Shown here: positions 35,764 to 45,926 of the stretch, one piece after another
Layout: each line of letters starts with the position of its first letter
Position numbering within the stretch: the stretch's first letter is position 1
DNA from: Leptodontidium sp. MPI-SDFR-AT-0119
Lineage: Eukaryota > Ascomycota > Leotiomycetes > Helotiales > Leptodontidiaceae
DNA length: 64,000 nt
Direction of reading: 5' to 3'
Assembly (NCBI GenBank): GCA_020726505.1
Contig: JAHLEZ010000036.1
Coordinates: 310,001-374,000 of the forward strand
Notes under the pieces: model-generated
Database searches by the model: none
Told to the model about the DNA's origin: nothing
The model's input: only the letters and a program-made list of their open reading frames with translations
Position numbers and translations under genes: made by a program

Positions 35764-36306
35764 ATGTTACGGCACAACATTATCGCCCAATTCTCCTCCA
35801 CACCGTTTCGGTGCTGGTTTTGCCATCAAACAAATACTGCTTCCGCTACGGATTGCAGTTCTTGTCATGCCGTTGTCTTACATACCATGGTTCCACCAAC
35901 TACTGTTCAACCACCAACTACTGTTCAGCCACCTACAACTGTTCAGCCACCTACCCCTGTTCAGCCACCTACAACTGTTCAACCACCTACCACTGTTCAG
36001 CCACCGACTACTGTTCAACGGTCAAATCTGGAGTGGGGTGTGTTCATATTCGGATCCCCGGCTCCTGGCCTGACAATGAGCCCACTGAGCTGTCTGCCTG
36101 AGGCGATGGGGGTATTCGACACTTGCCCCGGGTCGGCAATTTTCATTGACAGCACCGAAATGAGTCTTGGGCTGGTCCGCGATTCGCTTGGAGAGGTGCG
36201 TGTCTCGGTCAAAATGAGAGGTGATGTGGAGGATCAAGTGGAAGAGTGGGATTGGGCGGTGGAACAGAATAGGGTTCGAAATATTGTGCAAAGGATCGGA
36301 CGATAG
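35764..36306 (+). CDS. Orphan protein: zinc ribbon plus PPTTVQ hexapeptide repeats
   Basis: A 180-aa uninterrupted frame. Residues 17-34 form a Cys4 site spaced C-x2-C-x10-C-x2-C (CWFC, CSSC), like a RanBP2-type zinc finger. Residues 44-85 are seven perfect-register hexapeptides PPTTVQ (the fourth is PPTPVQ), encoded by 18-bp repeats at 35893-36018. The C-terminal half is a non-repetitive domain (LEWGVFIFGSPAPG, SAIFIDSTEMSLGLVRDSLG) ending in a charged helix (DVEDQVEEWDWAVEQNRVRN). I do not recognise this C-terminal domain. No signal peptide is apparent. Coding support is the coherent domain order and the 18-bp repeat that preserves frame; the gene is otherwise unproven. Confidence 0.65.
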   Translation: MLRHNIIAQFSSTPFRCWFCHQTNTASATDCSSCHAVVLHTMVPPTTVQPPTTVQPPTTVQPPTPVQPPTTVQPPTTVQPPTTVQRSNLEWGVFIFGSPAPGLTMSPLSCLPEAMGVFDTCPGSAIFIDSTEMSLGLVRDSLGEVRVSVKMRGDVEDQVEEWDWAVEQNRVRNIVQRIGR

Positions 36307-36353
36307 ATGGAGACCGATGCCTGTGTCTGTTTTAAACTGTCGATGTTTTTTTT

Positions 36354-36515
36354 TCCACTGGGTTGGCATCTTGTTTTGGTTGTGTCTGGTTTAGACTATC
36401 GGTGTTTTGTTTCCACTGGGTTGGCATCTTGTTTTGGTTGGCATCTTGTTTTGGTTGTGTCTGGTTTAGACTATCGGTGTTTTGTTTCCACTGGGTTGGC
36501 ATGTTGTTTTAATTG
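36354..36515. repeat. Tandem repeat, about 2.5 copies of a ~57-bp unit
   Basis: The unit starts TTCCACTGGGTTGGCATCTT and ends ACTATCGGTGTTTTG. The second copy carries an extra internal duplication of TTGGCATCTTGTTTTGG. The array lies directly after the stop of the zinc-ribbon gene. Confidence 0.9.
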
Positions 36516-36650
36516 CTGCATGTTTGTTGGGTACTATTTCAGTTCGTTGAACCATATGTTCCCACCACGATTTGAAGGGAACAGGATTGCATATCCAAGG
36601 AATCAGAAGCGTCCCCCGTTACCATTCTTCGAAGTCTCTTACCATTCCAG

Positions 36651-37237
36651 CTAAGTCCTTATCCGAATCTTCTGCAACGGTATTTTGTCGCTACCTATAC
36701 TCTCCACATCAAGTGCTCTCACATTTGACTTCATATCACAGTGCTGTTCCCATTCATTTTGTTGCTCTTCCGTCAAACCCGATATAGCAGACACCCTTGA
36801 CAATCTCCAGAACGGTCTAGAGCTTGCTTTTTTGAGTTTCACATCATCGTATGTTCCACTGTTCATGTTATTGCTGTTCTTTGACTTCCCACCGCCGCCG
36901 CCACCGCCAATGGTCACAATGTTCGCGCTCGGCCCGCGCGTATGAGCTCGAGAGCTCCATGCCAATCCGCCTGTGATTCCCAGCTTTCGTGAGCAGACTC
37001 GAACAAGATGTGCCAGTGTTGGAAGACAAGCTGAGGTAACTGCCATTCAAAACAGGTCTGCGCAGAGCTTGTCAGAGCCTGTAGCGAGAGCCCAATTAAG
37101 CGAAGAATCTGCCCCTGTTCGCGTGCACGCCCTGTAATTTGGGCAACCTTAGCGTCTCGCTTCAGCGCAGCACCCTGAAAAGACCTGTATGTGGCAGTTA
37201 AGGGGATACCGACAAAAGCTAAGGAGAATCTGTCCAC
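36651..37237 (-). pseudogene. Two overlapping minus-strand frames, possible gene remnant
   Basis: A frame at 36914-37237 (GQILRLIGLSLQALTSSAQT, FEWQLPQLVFQHWHILFESA) and an overlapping one at 36651-37046 (GGGGGGGKSKNSN, YDDVKLKKASSRPFWRLSRV, SGLTEEQQNEWEQH) both look more like protein than shadow translation. They could be one gene broken by a frameshift near 36930-37040. They overlap the 5' end of the DUF4360-like frame on the other strand. I do not recognise a family. Confidence 0.35.
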
Positions 37238-37747
37238 GATTCGCGGTGGATTTCTTAGCTTTCAATGTTACCATTGGACCCAAGACGAATGCCACAGTCA
37301 CCGGGGAAGATTGTACCGTCACTCTCGGAGTTACGTATCCGGCTGGTCTGCAGTTCGCACCCGCGAGTTTCAACTCTAGTGGATTCTATGAGCTTGAGAA
37401 GGGACAGTTGAGCACGACGTATTATTTCAGTGGGGGTGAGTCGCGACCTTCCTCATCCTCGTATTGGGCGTCAAAGCATTACAAACCAACAGAAATACCA
37501 TACAGGAACCACACAATCAGGGCATGAAGCTCGCTGGATTGGGCCAAGCAGTGATGCATATCTTCTCACAGATCACTATCCAGAGTACTTTGTATATTCG
37601 CCATATGGATCCACGTCAGCGTATCTAGTTATCAGAAGCTCGATTCGGCTAAGGAGGGAGGATTCGTTCGCGAGGAATGTGGCGGGGGTGTTTTCTTTGA
37701 CCGATTCGACGGTGAATTATGTGTTTTGGAAACGATGTCCAGTTTGA
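37189..37747 (+). CDS. DUF4360-like protein, 5' end missing or unresolved
   Basis: Two exons, 37189-37435 and 37506-37747, join in phase across a 70-nt intron. The join gives YYFSGG followed by TTQSGHEARW. The pattern (FNVTIGP, a Cys about 13 residues on, VTLGVTYPAGLQFA, GFYELEKGQ, YYFSG, late SSIRL and a C-terminal VFWKRCPV) matches the fungal secreted DUF4360 family. Members normally start with a signal peptide and about 50 further residues. Here the first Met gives MWQLRGYRQKLRR, with no signal peptide, and no upstream exon was found. It is therefore probably a truncated or decapitated gene. Confidence 0.6.
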
Positions 37748-38508
37748 GTGAGCACTAGCGGCACCGAAGAAGCAATTGCAGAGCGGGTCAGAAAACGATA
37801 CTGGTGATAGCCTGTTTTCTGTTGCGGCCTTTCGAGGGGTTAGAAATAGGGTTTGGTTGGTTTTCGCTTTTCCGGGCCTGTTTCCTCCAATAGCGGTTTT
37901 TGTAAAATAGGCCTTTTAAGTCGGAGAATCTTTCGTTTCCAGCCAATGTCCCGGACAAGGTGACGAGTGAAATTATGCACTGATGCTCGACTTGAATACA
38001 TCTGAGGTCTTCTTCCGCTGAACTTGGAGAGAAGAGCGTTTGAAACCCCTCAAGGGAATGGGTGACGAGAGAGCAGAGAATGAAAACGGAAGCTGTTGTA
38101 GCTCATTATTTAATAACGTCACATCATTCCCCTGTCAAGTCATATGTTTCTATATATGTGTGAAGATTTAAAATAACGGACTACGTAAAAGTAAATCAAT
38201 GATCATAATCAAGTTGGGGGAAAAGGGGATTGCCTGGGAGCGAGCTTGGAATTCAGCAGTAAAACATGTTCAAACAACTTCAATTGTATCGGCGAGCAGC
38301 AACTCAAATAAAACTGCAGGAACTTGAAGATCACGTTAGGCAAGGCAAAGAAACGAGCGATCTTTCCTTACTCCATGATGTGAATGCATCGCAACCAAAA
38401 CTCAAACCACAACCATGCGCACTTTCCTCAACAACAGGTAAACAAGTACTTAAGCTCTTCTTCGTCTTTCTTCATCAACAATCTATTCACAATAACACTC
38501 CATCCTCT

Positions 38509-38562
38509 CTCATCCATCCATCCAACCAACCAGCCAGCCATCCATCCATCCAGCATCCATCG
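38509..38562. repeat. CCAT/CCAA tetranucleotide-like repeat
   Basis: Imperfect runs of CATC, CCAA and CCAG tetramers over about 50 bp. Confidence 0.8.
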
Positions 38563-39023
38563 CACATTGTGTCCTCTACATGGCTTCATGCACAAGCAAC
38601 AGGATGCCCAGGCAGCGTAAACAAAAACAACGGACTCTCTCGAGCTCAGTTCTTAGAGATCAATGTCTCGACTTGTCATCATCGCTCGGTTCAGTAAGTA
38701 CCCCCAGATCCCCATGGTGAAACCAGCCTTCGGGACAACATCCATTGATTGAACGAACCATGCTGACAAGCCCAACGGCCACAGTAGATTCCTCGAATGC
38801 ATCCTCTGGTTTCTGTGCATAGACTGCTTTTTGTACAAAGTACATGCCTACAAACTAATCCCAGACTTTTCAATGTGTGACATGATCTAAGGTACGTACA
38901 ATCACGCCCGTTGTCTGATTTCCGACTGTTTCAGTGTCGAGAAGTCTCCCAGCATGGGCAATATCAAATCCCTCACAACCCCACGGAGGTCGGTTGCTGA
39001 CAGCGACTGGCCTCACAGAGTTG

Positions 39024-39025
<2 letters not shown>

Positions 39026-39061
<36 letters not shown>
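39026..39061 (+). repeat. Poly(G) tract of 36 G
   Basis: An uninterrupted run of 36 G, the longest homopolymer in the window. It may be genuine or a sequencing artefact at a hard-to-read site. Confidence 0.95.
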
Positions 39062-39062
<1 letters not shown>

Positions 39063-39086
39063 TAAAGTAAGATCTTACAAATCGTC

Positions 39087-39106
39087 AGCTTTTAAGCTGA
39101 CGTATG
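39087..39106. other. Inverted repeat (hairpin), 9-bp stems
   Basis: CGTCAGCTT, a 2-nt TT spacer, then AAGCTGACG: perfect 9-bp arms, about 26 bp after the poly(G) tract. Confidence 0.75.
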
Positions 39107-40733
39107 TGATCTCAACGCCTCGACTTGGTGTCTCTAGGTTCGAACTCGATCAAGGCGAGGAACTTCCGCTTCCGAACGAACCCAAGTCTTCCATCTACCC
39201 TCAGCAAGCTCAGTTTCTACATCATAGCTTCGTCGAATATCCCTCGTGGCACGCTCAGTAACATCATCACTCTGCCAAAGTAAGTTCCCACCCAAGACAC
39301 ATGCAATTTCAGAGACTGACATAACCAAGATTGGAAGCTCCGTCGAAGACATTGCAGCCAATCTCGCCCACATCCTGCCTCCCACCAACACCCACATACT
39401 CTCAAACACACAATGAAGGAAACATCCTGGTGCAAACATACAAACAACCTTGGGCAACCTCGCACGTTCCTATCGGTAAAACCACCAAACTCGCTATGCG
39501 GTACCTCGGCGACGACTCGTTGGAGCGGCTCACTTGAGTAAGTTGAGTGTAATGAAGTCCAGTATATTCGCGATGAAGAACAACATGGACTGACAATGAC
39601 ACAGAACAGGAAGCAAACGACGGAGAGGAAACCTCGAAAACCCAATTCCTGCAGAGCTTCCGAAGTCCAAGAAAAAAACACATCCTTGATGCAACTTCGA
39701 CAATGCAACTACACACACATCTGCGACAAATCATGGCAAATCCAGAAGAACATGCTGTCAAGTCGTGAACCCTGAGTATGGCGTGCGCTTCTGTTTCTCG
39801 CATTTTTGCACTTACTAGCGTTTTCGGTTTCAGGCAGTTTCGGACCAACGCTCTTCAACTACGGTCTGGTTCACTTTCAAAAGGGGGTACCGACATGGCC
39901 ACTTCGTCGCTCATCGCCATGCTGCCCTTACAGGTGTTCGGATACCCAACATGTGGTGGATGCTAGGATTTGACCTCGATCCTGTTAGCCGGCATGCTGA
40001 GTGGGAGTTCTGAATACTGGAGGAGGTTATACTAGATAGGCGTTTGTTGGACTATCGGACACCCCTATGCATGTCGTTAGGGGGAAGTCCATGGTTAACA
40101 GAGACTATTGCCAGTGGTAGCATTCTCATGCAATTTTGGCGGACATAATGGAGCATACCTTTGTAACTTGTCACTGTGTATTGGCGTTACCAAATGAAAC
40201 TCGCTTTGCTGCAAACATTTCGTGTAATTGAATTGTGATCGCAATCGCCGAGACTGATCCGTACAATCGCATTTCAATTGTCGCTGACACTACCGTAGTG
40301 CTTGCAATTTATTGAAGCTCATGATGGTTTATATGAAAGACAGAAGGGAAAGGAATAAAAAAAGATAGACACGGAAAATATATAGTTGTGGGAGTTAAGC
40401 CGCTTAGCCTCCCCAAGGGCGGGTAAGGCAAGGAGAAGAGAAGTTTGGCGACCAATCATAATTTCGATTTGGTTCGAGGGACTTCGAACTACTTTTGCTA
40501 GCTTCCGGAAAGCATGGTCTTAATGAGTGCTCTGTAAGGTATCATATTGAGAAACACCGGGTAAAATTGCCTACCTGTCGGTCAGTCATCAGACATCGGC
40601 TCCCATGACGACTACTTGTAACATGTTGTTTGGTGCAGCATGTCTGTATTGGAGATGGTGAGATCATACCAAATCAAGCGCAGAGATTCAGGCCCCGTAG
40701 GTCCAATTTCTTGATACTCACTTTGTGTGGTAC

Positions 40734-42080
40734 TCAATTACGATTACTGACATCGCGAGCACTGATTCGCACCGCCACACTTCCCCCAATATCCACCACG
40801 CCAGCGCGCCCACGCTCGTCGACCTTATCCTGATTCAGCGGCAGAACATCAGCCTCCGCACGCGCCTCTTCGAACTCTAGAATCGCCTCCAGAGACTCGT
40901 TCTCGGAGCCCACAAACGTGCCGAAGTGAATGCCGACGGAATTCAGAGACTTTACATCCTTGTGCATGTCGATAGCATCGGCAGGAGAGCCGTGCAGCGC
41001 AGATGGGATGTCTTTATGAGAGAGCCTCAAACCGATGTTCGAGAGGAAGCCTAGACTGCCACCTCGCCAGATAGGGAGGAATGAGATGTCGAATGGGCCG
41101 TATTTCTCGCCAATTTCTTTGAACACTGGGCATATGATGTCGGATTTGGCGGTTCGTCTGTAGCCAGTGTCACCTGCGTGGTAGATCGTACCTTTCCTTT
41201 GGGTGGTTGAGACTTCGGCTTCGTCTTTCGAGATGAGGAGTTGTTCGATGATCCAGCCGCACCAAAGGGTTTGTCCTTGGTCTAAGGCGCCTCGTCCGGA
41301 GTTGTGCTGGGATGGGACGCATGTGAATCGTAGTATGGTGTCTTCGCTGCTACTTTCTGTTGTCGAGTACCCGAAGTCTTGAACGCTGTAATCGCGTTTA
41401 TCCCACCAGTCTAGCTCGACTATTGATTCTGACGGGACGCCTAGAGTGGAGAACCAGCTCTTATTTCCCAAGGGGACAAAATACTTGGTTTTGGGGAATC
41501 TTTTGAAGATTGCTTGGATGGTCGAGAGATCTAGATGGTCGTAGTGGTTGTGTGAGATGACAACCGCATCGCAACCTACATTCATCAGCACAGTTATATG
41601 CCTCCAAAGCGACGAGCTCCTCGTACCTGGCAAATCGCTCACCTGACACGGCGATTTCTTCATCCTCCCTGGTCCCGTATATTGTGTAGGACCAGCCCTC
41701 GTCGAGAAAATAGGATCATACAGGATCCAAAAGCCCTCTTTGCCTCCAGTTTCCCCCACGGTGCCTTCAAGAGGCAACTCCGTAATAACACCCGCATGGC
41801 CCAGCGTCGTGCCCACAATGCAACTCTCCCGCCACAACCCGCGTTTCTTCAAATCCGCGGCTCCCCAATCCGGGACAACGACTTGCACATCTCGTATCTC
41901 GGGATGTTTCTTGCCCAAGTCCGGGTAGAAACTCAGCGGGAAGTTTGATTGCAGGAGCTCGCTCCAGGACGGGGCTTCGGCTGATGGCCAGGGGTTCTTG
42001 AAGCCTGTGCCGGCGTTGTTGGTGTGGTGGGATGGGCGGTTGGGGTTGGGTTTTTGGAAGGGGGACCAGGTGTTAGACAT
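40734..42080 (-). CDS. NAPE-PLD-like metallo-beta-lactamase-fold hydrolase
   Basis: A zinc hydrolase of the N-acyl-phosphatidylethanolamine phospholipase D type (yeast Fmp30 belongs here). The open frame is 448 codons. A 51-nt GT-AG segment at 41576-41626 is probably an intron with no stop; splicing gives 431 aa and joins DLPG to CDAVVISHNHYDHLD. Motifs: YDPIFSTRAGPTQYTGPGRM, the zinc motif HNHYDH, then QHNSGRGALD, IYHAGDTGYRR, and IHFGTFVGSENE near the C-terminus, all in NAPE-PLD order. The first Met begins MSNTWSPFQKPNPNRPSHH, a basic and polar head. Likely role: hydrolysis of N-acyl phospholipids; membrane or mitochondrial association is inferred from the family. Confidence 0.92.
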   Translation of the reverse strand: MSNTWSPFQKPNPNRPSHHTNNAGTGFKNPWPSAEAPSWSELLQSNFPLSFYPDLGKKHPEIRDVQVVVPDWGAADLKKRGLWRESCIVGTTLGHAGVITELPLEGTVGETGGKEGFWILYDPIFSTRAGPTQYTGPGRMKKSPCQVSDLPGTRSSSLWRHITVLMNVGCDAVVISHNHYDHLDLSTIQAIFKRFPKTKYFVPLGNKSWFSTLGVPSESIVELDWWDKRDYSVQDFGYSTTESSSEDTILRFTCVPSQHNSGRGALDQGQTLWCGWIIEQLLISKDEAEVSTTQRKGTIYHAGDTGYRRTAKSDIICPVFKEIGEKYGPFDISFLPIWRGGSLGFLSNIGLRLSHKDIPSALHGSPADAIDMHKDVKSLNSVGIHFGTFVGSENESLEAILEFEEARAEADVLPLNQDKVDERGRAGVVDIGGSVAVRISARDVSNRN

Positions 42081-43398
42081 TTTTTTTCGTGATGGTCTTT
42101 GGGGGGTTCATTGTTTGTTGTGTTAATGAGGAAGAGGTCGGTGGTGGTGGTGGCATGTTGGAGTTAGAGTTGAAAGCCGCGGAATGCATTCCAATCTCGG
42201 ATGGATGACGTCGTTGTCGTTGGAAGCGAGTCTCGGTTAAAAACAACACTTTCATTGTTTTGGGGTGAAAAGGGGCTTTGTTTACTCATCTTTCTGCATG
42301 TTGCTCTGTTTCTCCTTTTAGCATGGCCTTTGAATTCACTTTATCCACCTGTTGTGAATGACAATTGACTTTTTATTTATTTCAGAATGAATAGAAGCAA
42401 TAGGTCGAGAAATGCAATCTTTTGACATTGGTCATTGGAAAATCCCGAATTGTATTAATGTAAGTTGGGGAGAATAGGCCAGGCTAATTGGTCTGTGAAC
42501 CCCGGGAATCAAAAGGATCTCACATAGAGATTGATCGTTTGCATCGGCTGTGGACATTCCCGTCTTTTCTAAGGAAGAAGAGCGGTGTTCCTCCCATTCT
42601 TTCTCGCACACTTCCCCGCATAGTACAAGTTCAAGCTCTTCGCGTACCTCTCTCTGATTGGTCGGAAATCTCTCGTCCGCACTGTACAACCTCACATCCC
42701 CCACTCTTCACTTTACTTCGCATCACATCACTTAGTGCACTTCTCCTCAATCCACGCAGCTTCTCCACGGCCCAAGACGGTGTTTGAACCGACATGCGAC
42801 CGGTTGACTCCTGCAGTACTCCACAGAGTAACACCACAGAGAAACGTCCAATACTAAAAGCTGATTCGTCGGAAATCATTCGTCCGTCCCCAACGTACTG
42901 CTTGATCCCCAGATGGGGGATAGAAGAATCAGGGGATGTGTGTTGATCTTGCCTTTGCTGGGATGGGGTGGGTTTGTTCTTGAGTCGGGGATGGGGAGGG
43001 CTTGGGTTTACTTGAGTCGATGGCGATTTTGCTGTTAATGTTGGTGCGTTGCTTAACGTACCCGTACCGCGAGACAAGGAAGAGCTCGGAAATCTGTTGT
43101 CCGCAGACTAAACAAACACGGGGAAGGTCTCCCCACAGTATTTGGTGAGGAAATGGGATGTGCATGGCGGGGATTGGGTTGGGAGGGTGTTGATGGATTT
43201 GGATATATATATAGCAAGAGATTGTGCTCTTGGGATTGATTCGAGATCTTCACTTCACTTGACTTCACTACATCTCTGTGACTCCGTCTGTCTCAGTTGA
43301 GTTGACCGGCCTTTGAAGTTTCTGCTTGCGACTTTGAATATTCAACTTTCAAATTTCAATCGCCAATCGTCATCTGGTACTGAGAATACCAACTCAAG
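42081..43398. promoter_or_regulatory. Divergent promoter region, hydrolase / sugar transporter
   Basis: About 1.3 kb between diverging starts. There are several short overlapping frames of no protein character. A CT/CA-rich leader precedes the transporter start and a short TA run lies near 43203-43212. Confidence 0.55.
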
Positions 43399-45218
43399 AT
43401 GGAATTAGATCGAGTATCAGCTGGTGATCAACCCAAGAAGAAAGGATATGGCATCCTCTTCGACAACCCATATCTCTTCGGAGTTGCACTCGTAAGTCTC
43501 CTCCTTCACCAACGTATACCAAGCATTGCCAACTAACAGACTGTTGGTAGTTCGCTTCACTTGGTGGTTTCCTCTTCGGTTATGACCAGGGAGTCGTCTC
43601 TGGTGTTTTGACTATGGAGTCTTTCGGTGCGAAATTCCCGCGCGTCTTTGCGGATAGTGGGTTTAAGGGGTGGTTCGTAGCTACGATCTTGCTGGGTAAG
43701 TTTACTTCCATTATTCCCCCAATGTGAAGTTAGTTCTGACTGATAATAGCTGCCTGGTTCGGATCCCTCCTCAACGGCATCATTGCAGACCGTATTGGTC
43801 GAAAAGTCGATATCATGGTCTCAGTCGTCATCTTCGTGATCGGTTCAGCCATCCAAGCAGGTGCCATCAACATCCCTATGCTCTTCATCGGTCGAGCAGT
43901 CGCAGGTCTAGCAGTCGGAATGATGACAATGGTGATCCCACTCTACATCTCTGAGGTGTCTCTCCCAGACATAAGAGGTGGCCTCGTCGTCCTCCAACAA
44001 CTCTCCATCACCATTGGCATCCTCTTCAGTTTCTGGATCGACTATGGCACGCACTACATCGGCGGCGTGCGTTGTGCTCCTGATATCCCCTACTCAGGCG
44101 GTAGTGGAAGTGATCGTACATTCAACCCTTACAACGACGTCGGTCCCAACGGCTGTACCGGCCAATCCGACGCATCATGGCGAATCCCTCTCGCGCTTCA
44201 GATCCTCCCCGCGCTCATCCTGGGTATAGGAATGCTTTTCTACCCCGACTCGCCACGCTGGCTACTCATGCGCGAGCGCGACGAAGAAGCCATGTCCACA
44301 CTCTCTCGACTCCGTCGCAAACCAGCCGACCACCCCTCTGTAGTCGCCGAATCACTCGAGATCAAAGCCACCATCCTGCTCGAGAACACGTACATCCGAG
44401 ACCACTACGCAGGACTCTCAGGGATACGCTTACACCTCGCGCAGTACGGTTCAATGCTTACGAATTTCGGACGCTTCAAACGCCTCGCGATCGGGTGCTG
44501 CGTGATGTTCTTCCAGCAGTTCATGGGGTGCAATGCCATGATCTACTACGCGCCTACGATGTTCGCTTCGCTGGGGCTGGATGGGAATACGACGTCCTTG
44601 CTCGCTACGGGGGTATACGGGATCGTGAACTGTCTCTCTACGATCCCAGCTTTATTATTCATTGATCGGGTCGGCAGACGGCCTCTGCTGATGTCTGGCG
44701 CGGCGGGGACGTGTATCTCGCTCGTGATCGTGGGCGCGATAATCGCTTCGTATGGAGATACGCTGGCTGAGAACAAGGCCGCGGGGTGGGCGGGCATAGC
44801 GTTTATTTACATCTACGATGTGAATTTCTCGTACTCGTTCGCGCCGATCGGGTGGGTTTTGCCGTCCGAGATCTTTCCCTTGTCGATTCGATCGAAGGCG
44901 ATTTCGATCACGACGAGCACGACGTGGATGTGTAATTTCATCATTGGGTTGGTGACGCCCGATATGCTGGAGAAGATTACGTGGGGCACGTATATCTTCT
45001 TTGCGGCGTTTTGTCTGCTGGCGCTGGCGTTTACGTATTTCTTTATTCCCGAGACGCAGGGGAGGACGTTGGAGGATATGGATTTGGTGTTTGGGGATGG
45101 GGATGCGCATGAGGAGAAGGAGAGGATTAGGAGGATTGAGGCACAGTTGAGGGGGGTGGGTGTTGACGGGAGGGCGGAGGGGAAGGACGACGTGGAGACG
45201 GTGCATCAGGAGGTTTAG
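43399..45218 (+). CDS. MFS sugar transporter
   Basis: Three exons, 43399-43491, 43551-43695 and 43750-45218, join in phase (568 aa). The sugar-porter signatures are present: GGFLFGYDQGVVSGVL in TM1, GIIADRIGRK in loop 2-3, GRAVAGLAVGMMTMVIPLYI, YPDSPRWLLMRERDEEA after TM6, QQFMGCNAMIYYAPT in TM7, DRVGRRPLLMSG in loop 8-9 and FIPETQGRTLEDMD near the C-terminus. The acidic tail (EEKERIRRIEAQLRGVG) is cytosolic. It is a plasma-membrane proton-coupled transporter, most likely for hexoses or related sugars; the exact substrate cannot be told. In the last third, third codon positions are strongly G/T-biased on the coding strand. Confidence 0.93.
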
Positions 45219-45926
45219 GGGGTAGAACGGTTGAGGAGGTGCGTTGCAAAAGTGAGTGAGTTGTGCGAGGAGAGAGTGTGAAGTGAGAGATTGAGGGGTG
45301 ATTGTCGTTGGTTTTGGATGTATGGTCCCAGGCTCCCATGGAATTGATAGTAAGGAGCAAACAGAAAGTAAGAATGACATAAACATCACGAGAACGATAG
45401 AGACACCTTCTCTTATCATATCTATGGGTCTCGATGACAGCCAGGCAGGCAGTTCTTCTATTTTGAAAAGGTAGCATACAGCCCGATTTGCCCGGTTGAA
45501 CGAACTCGGGGACAAATGAGAGAGAGATAGAGAGGAGCCTTCGTAAAGTGGAATGTGCGAAGTTGTGGCGCTCGCCTGGCCAATCACCATCACATTGATG
45601 TTTTGGTTCTTTCCGGAATCAGAGGCCTGGCTGGAAGAAGACCACACACGTGCCAGATGGCCAGTGAGCGATGAAAGGGTTTTGGGCTACCGACAGAAAT
45701 GGAAAATACTCACTTGATGCTACGTGAATGTTCTCCAGTTGGAACGAGACATTTCTTGTCCAGCTCGAATCCAAACTGCGAACAGGATGAAAGAGTATTA
45801 AAATTGGTATGATTGAAGAGCAAGAAGCTATTTCAATTAAATGCAATTGTAGAGTCGCAGTGCTCGAAAATGCTGCAACTTGAAACGGATATCCGCAAAT
45901 GCAAACCCTGTCAACCCTGCCAATGT
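45219..45926. other. Convergent 3' flank, sugar transporter / ERG20
   Basis: About 700 bp between two facing stop codons. A long minus-strand frame (44655-45647) is mostly antisense to the transporter and I reject it as a gene. Confidence 0.55.

Larger units (their letters stand above)
37748..40733. other. Gene-poor region with decayed coding remnants and simple repeats
   Basis: A 143-codon frame (38266-38697) is partly CCAT/CCAA repeat translation. Pieces with protein-like character occur in changing frames at 38660-38880 (RFLECILWFLCIDCF), 39140-39290 (FELDQGEELPLPNEPKSSIY, HHSFVEYPSW), 39420-39540 (VPIGKTTKLAMRYLGDDSLE) and 39840-40130 (IPNMWWMLGFDLDPVSRHAE, GGSPWLTETIASGS). None can be joined cleanly. 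I read this as one or more degraded genes of unknown family. A 36-G tract lies at 39026-39061. Confidence 0.45.

Noticed and set aside
38266..38697. 143-codon frame starting MFKQLQLYRRAATQ
   Set aside because: Its middle is translation of a CCAT/CCAA repeat and it has no domain; it may include decayed sequence but is not supported as a gene.
39130..39170. tRNA-like GGTTCGAACTC box
   Set aside because: The segment resembles a T-loop, but no matching acceptor stem or D/anticodon arms could be found around it.
44655..45647. 330-codon minus-strand frame
   Set aside because: More than half is antisense to the sugar transporter, and the His/Pro/Arg-rich translation is typical of a shadow of biased codons.
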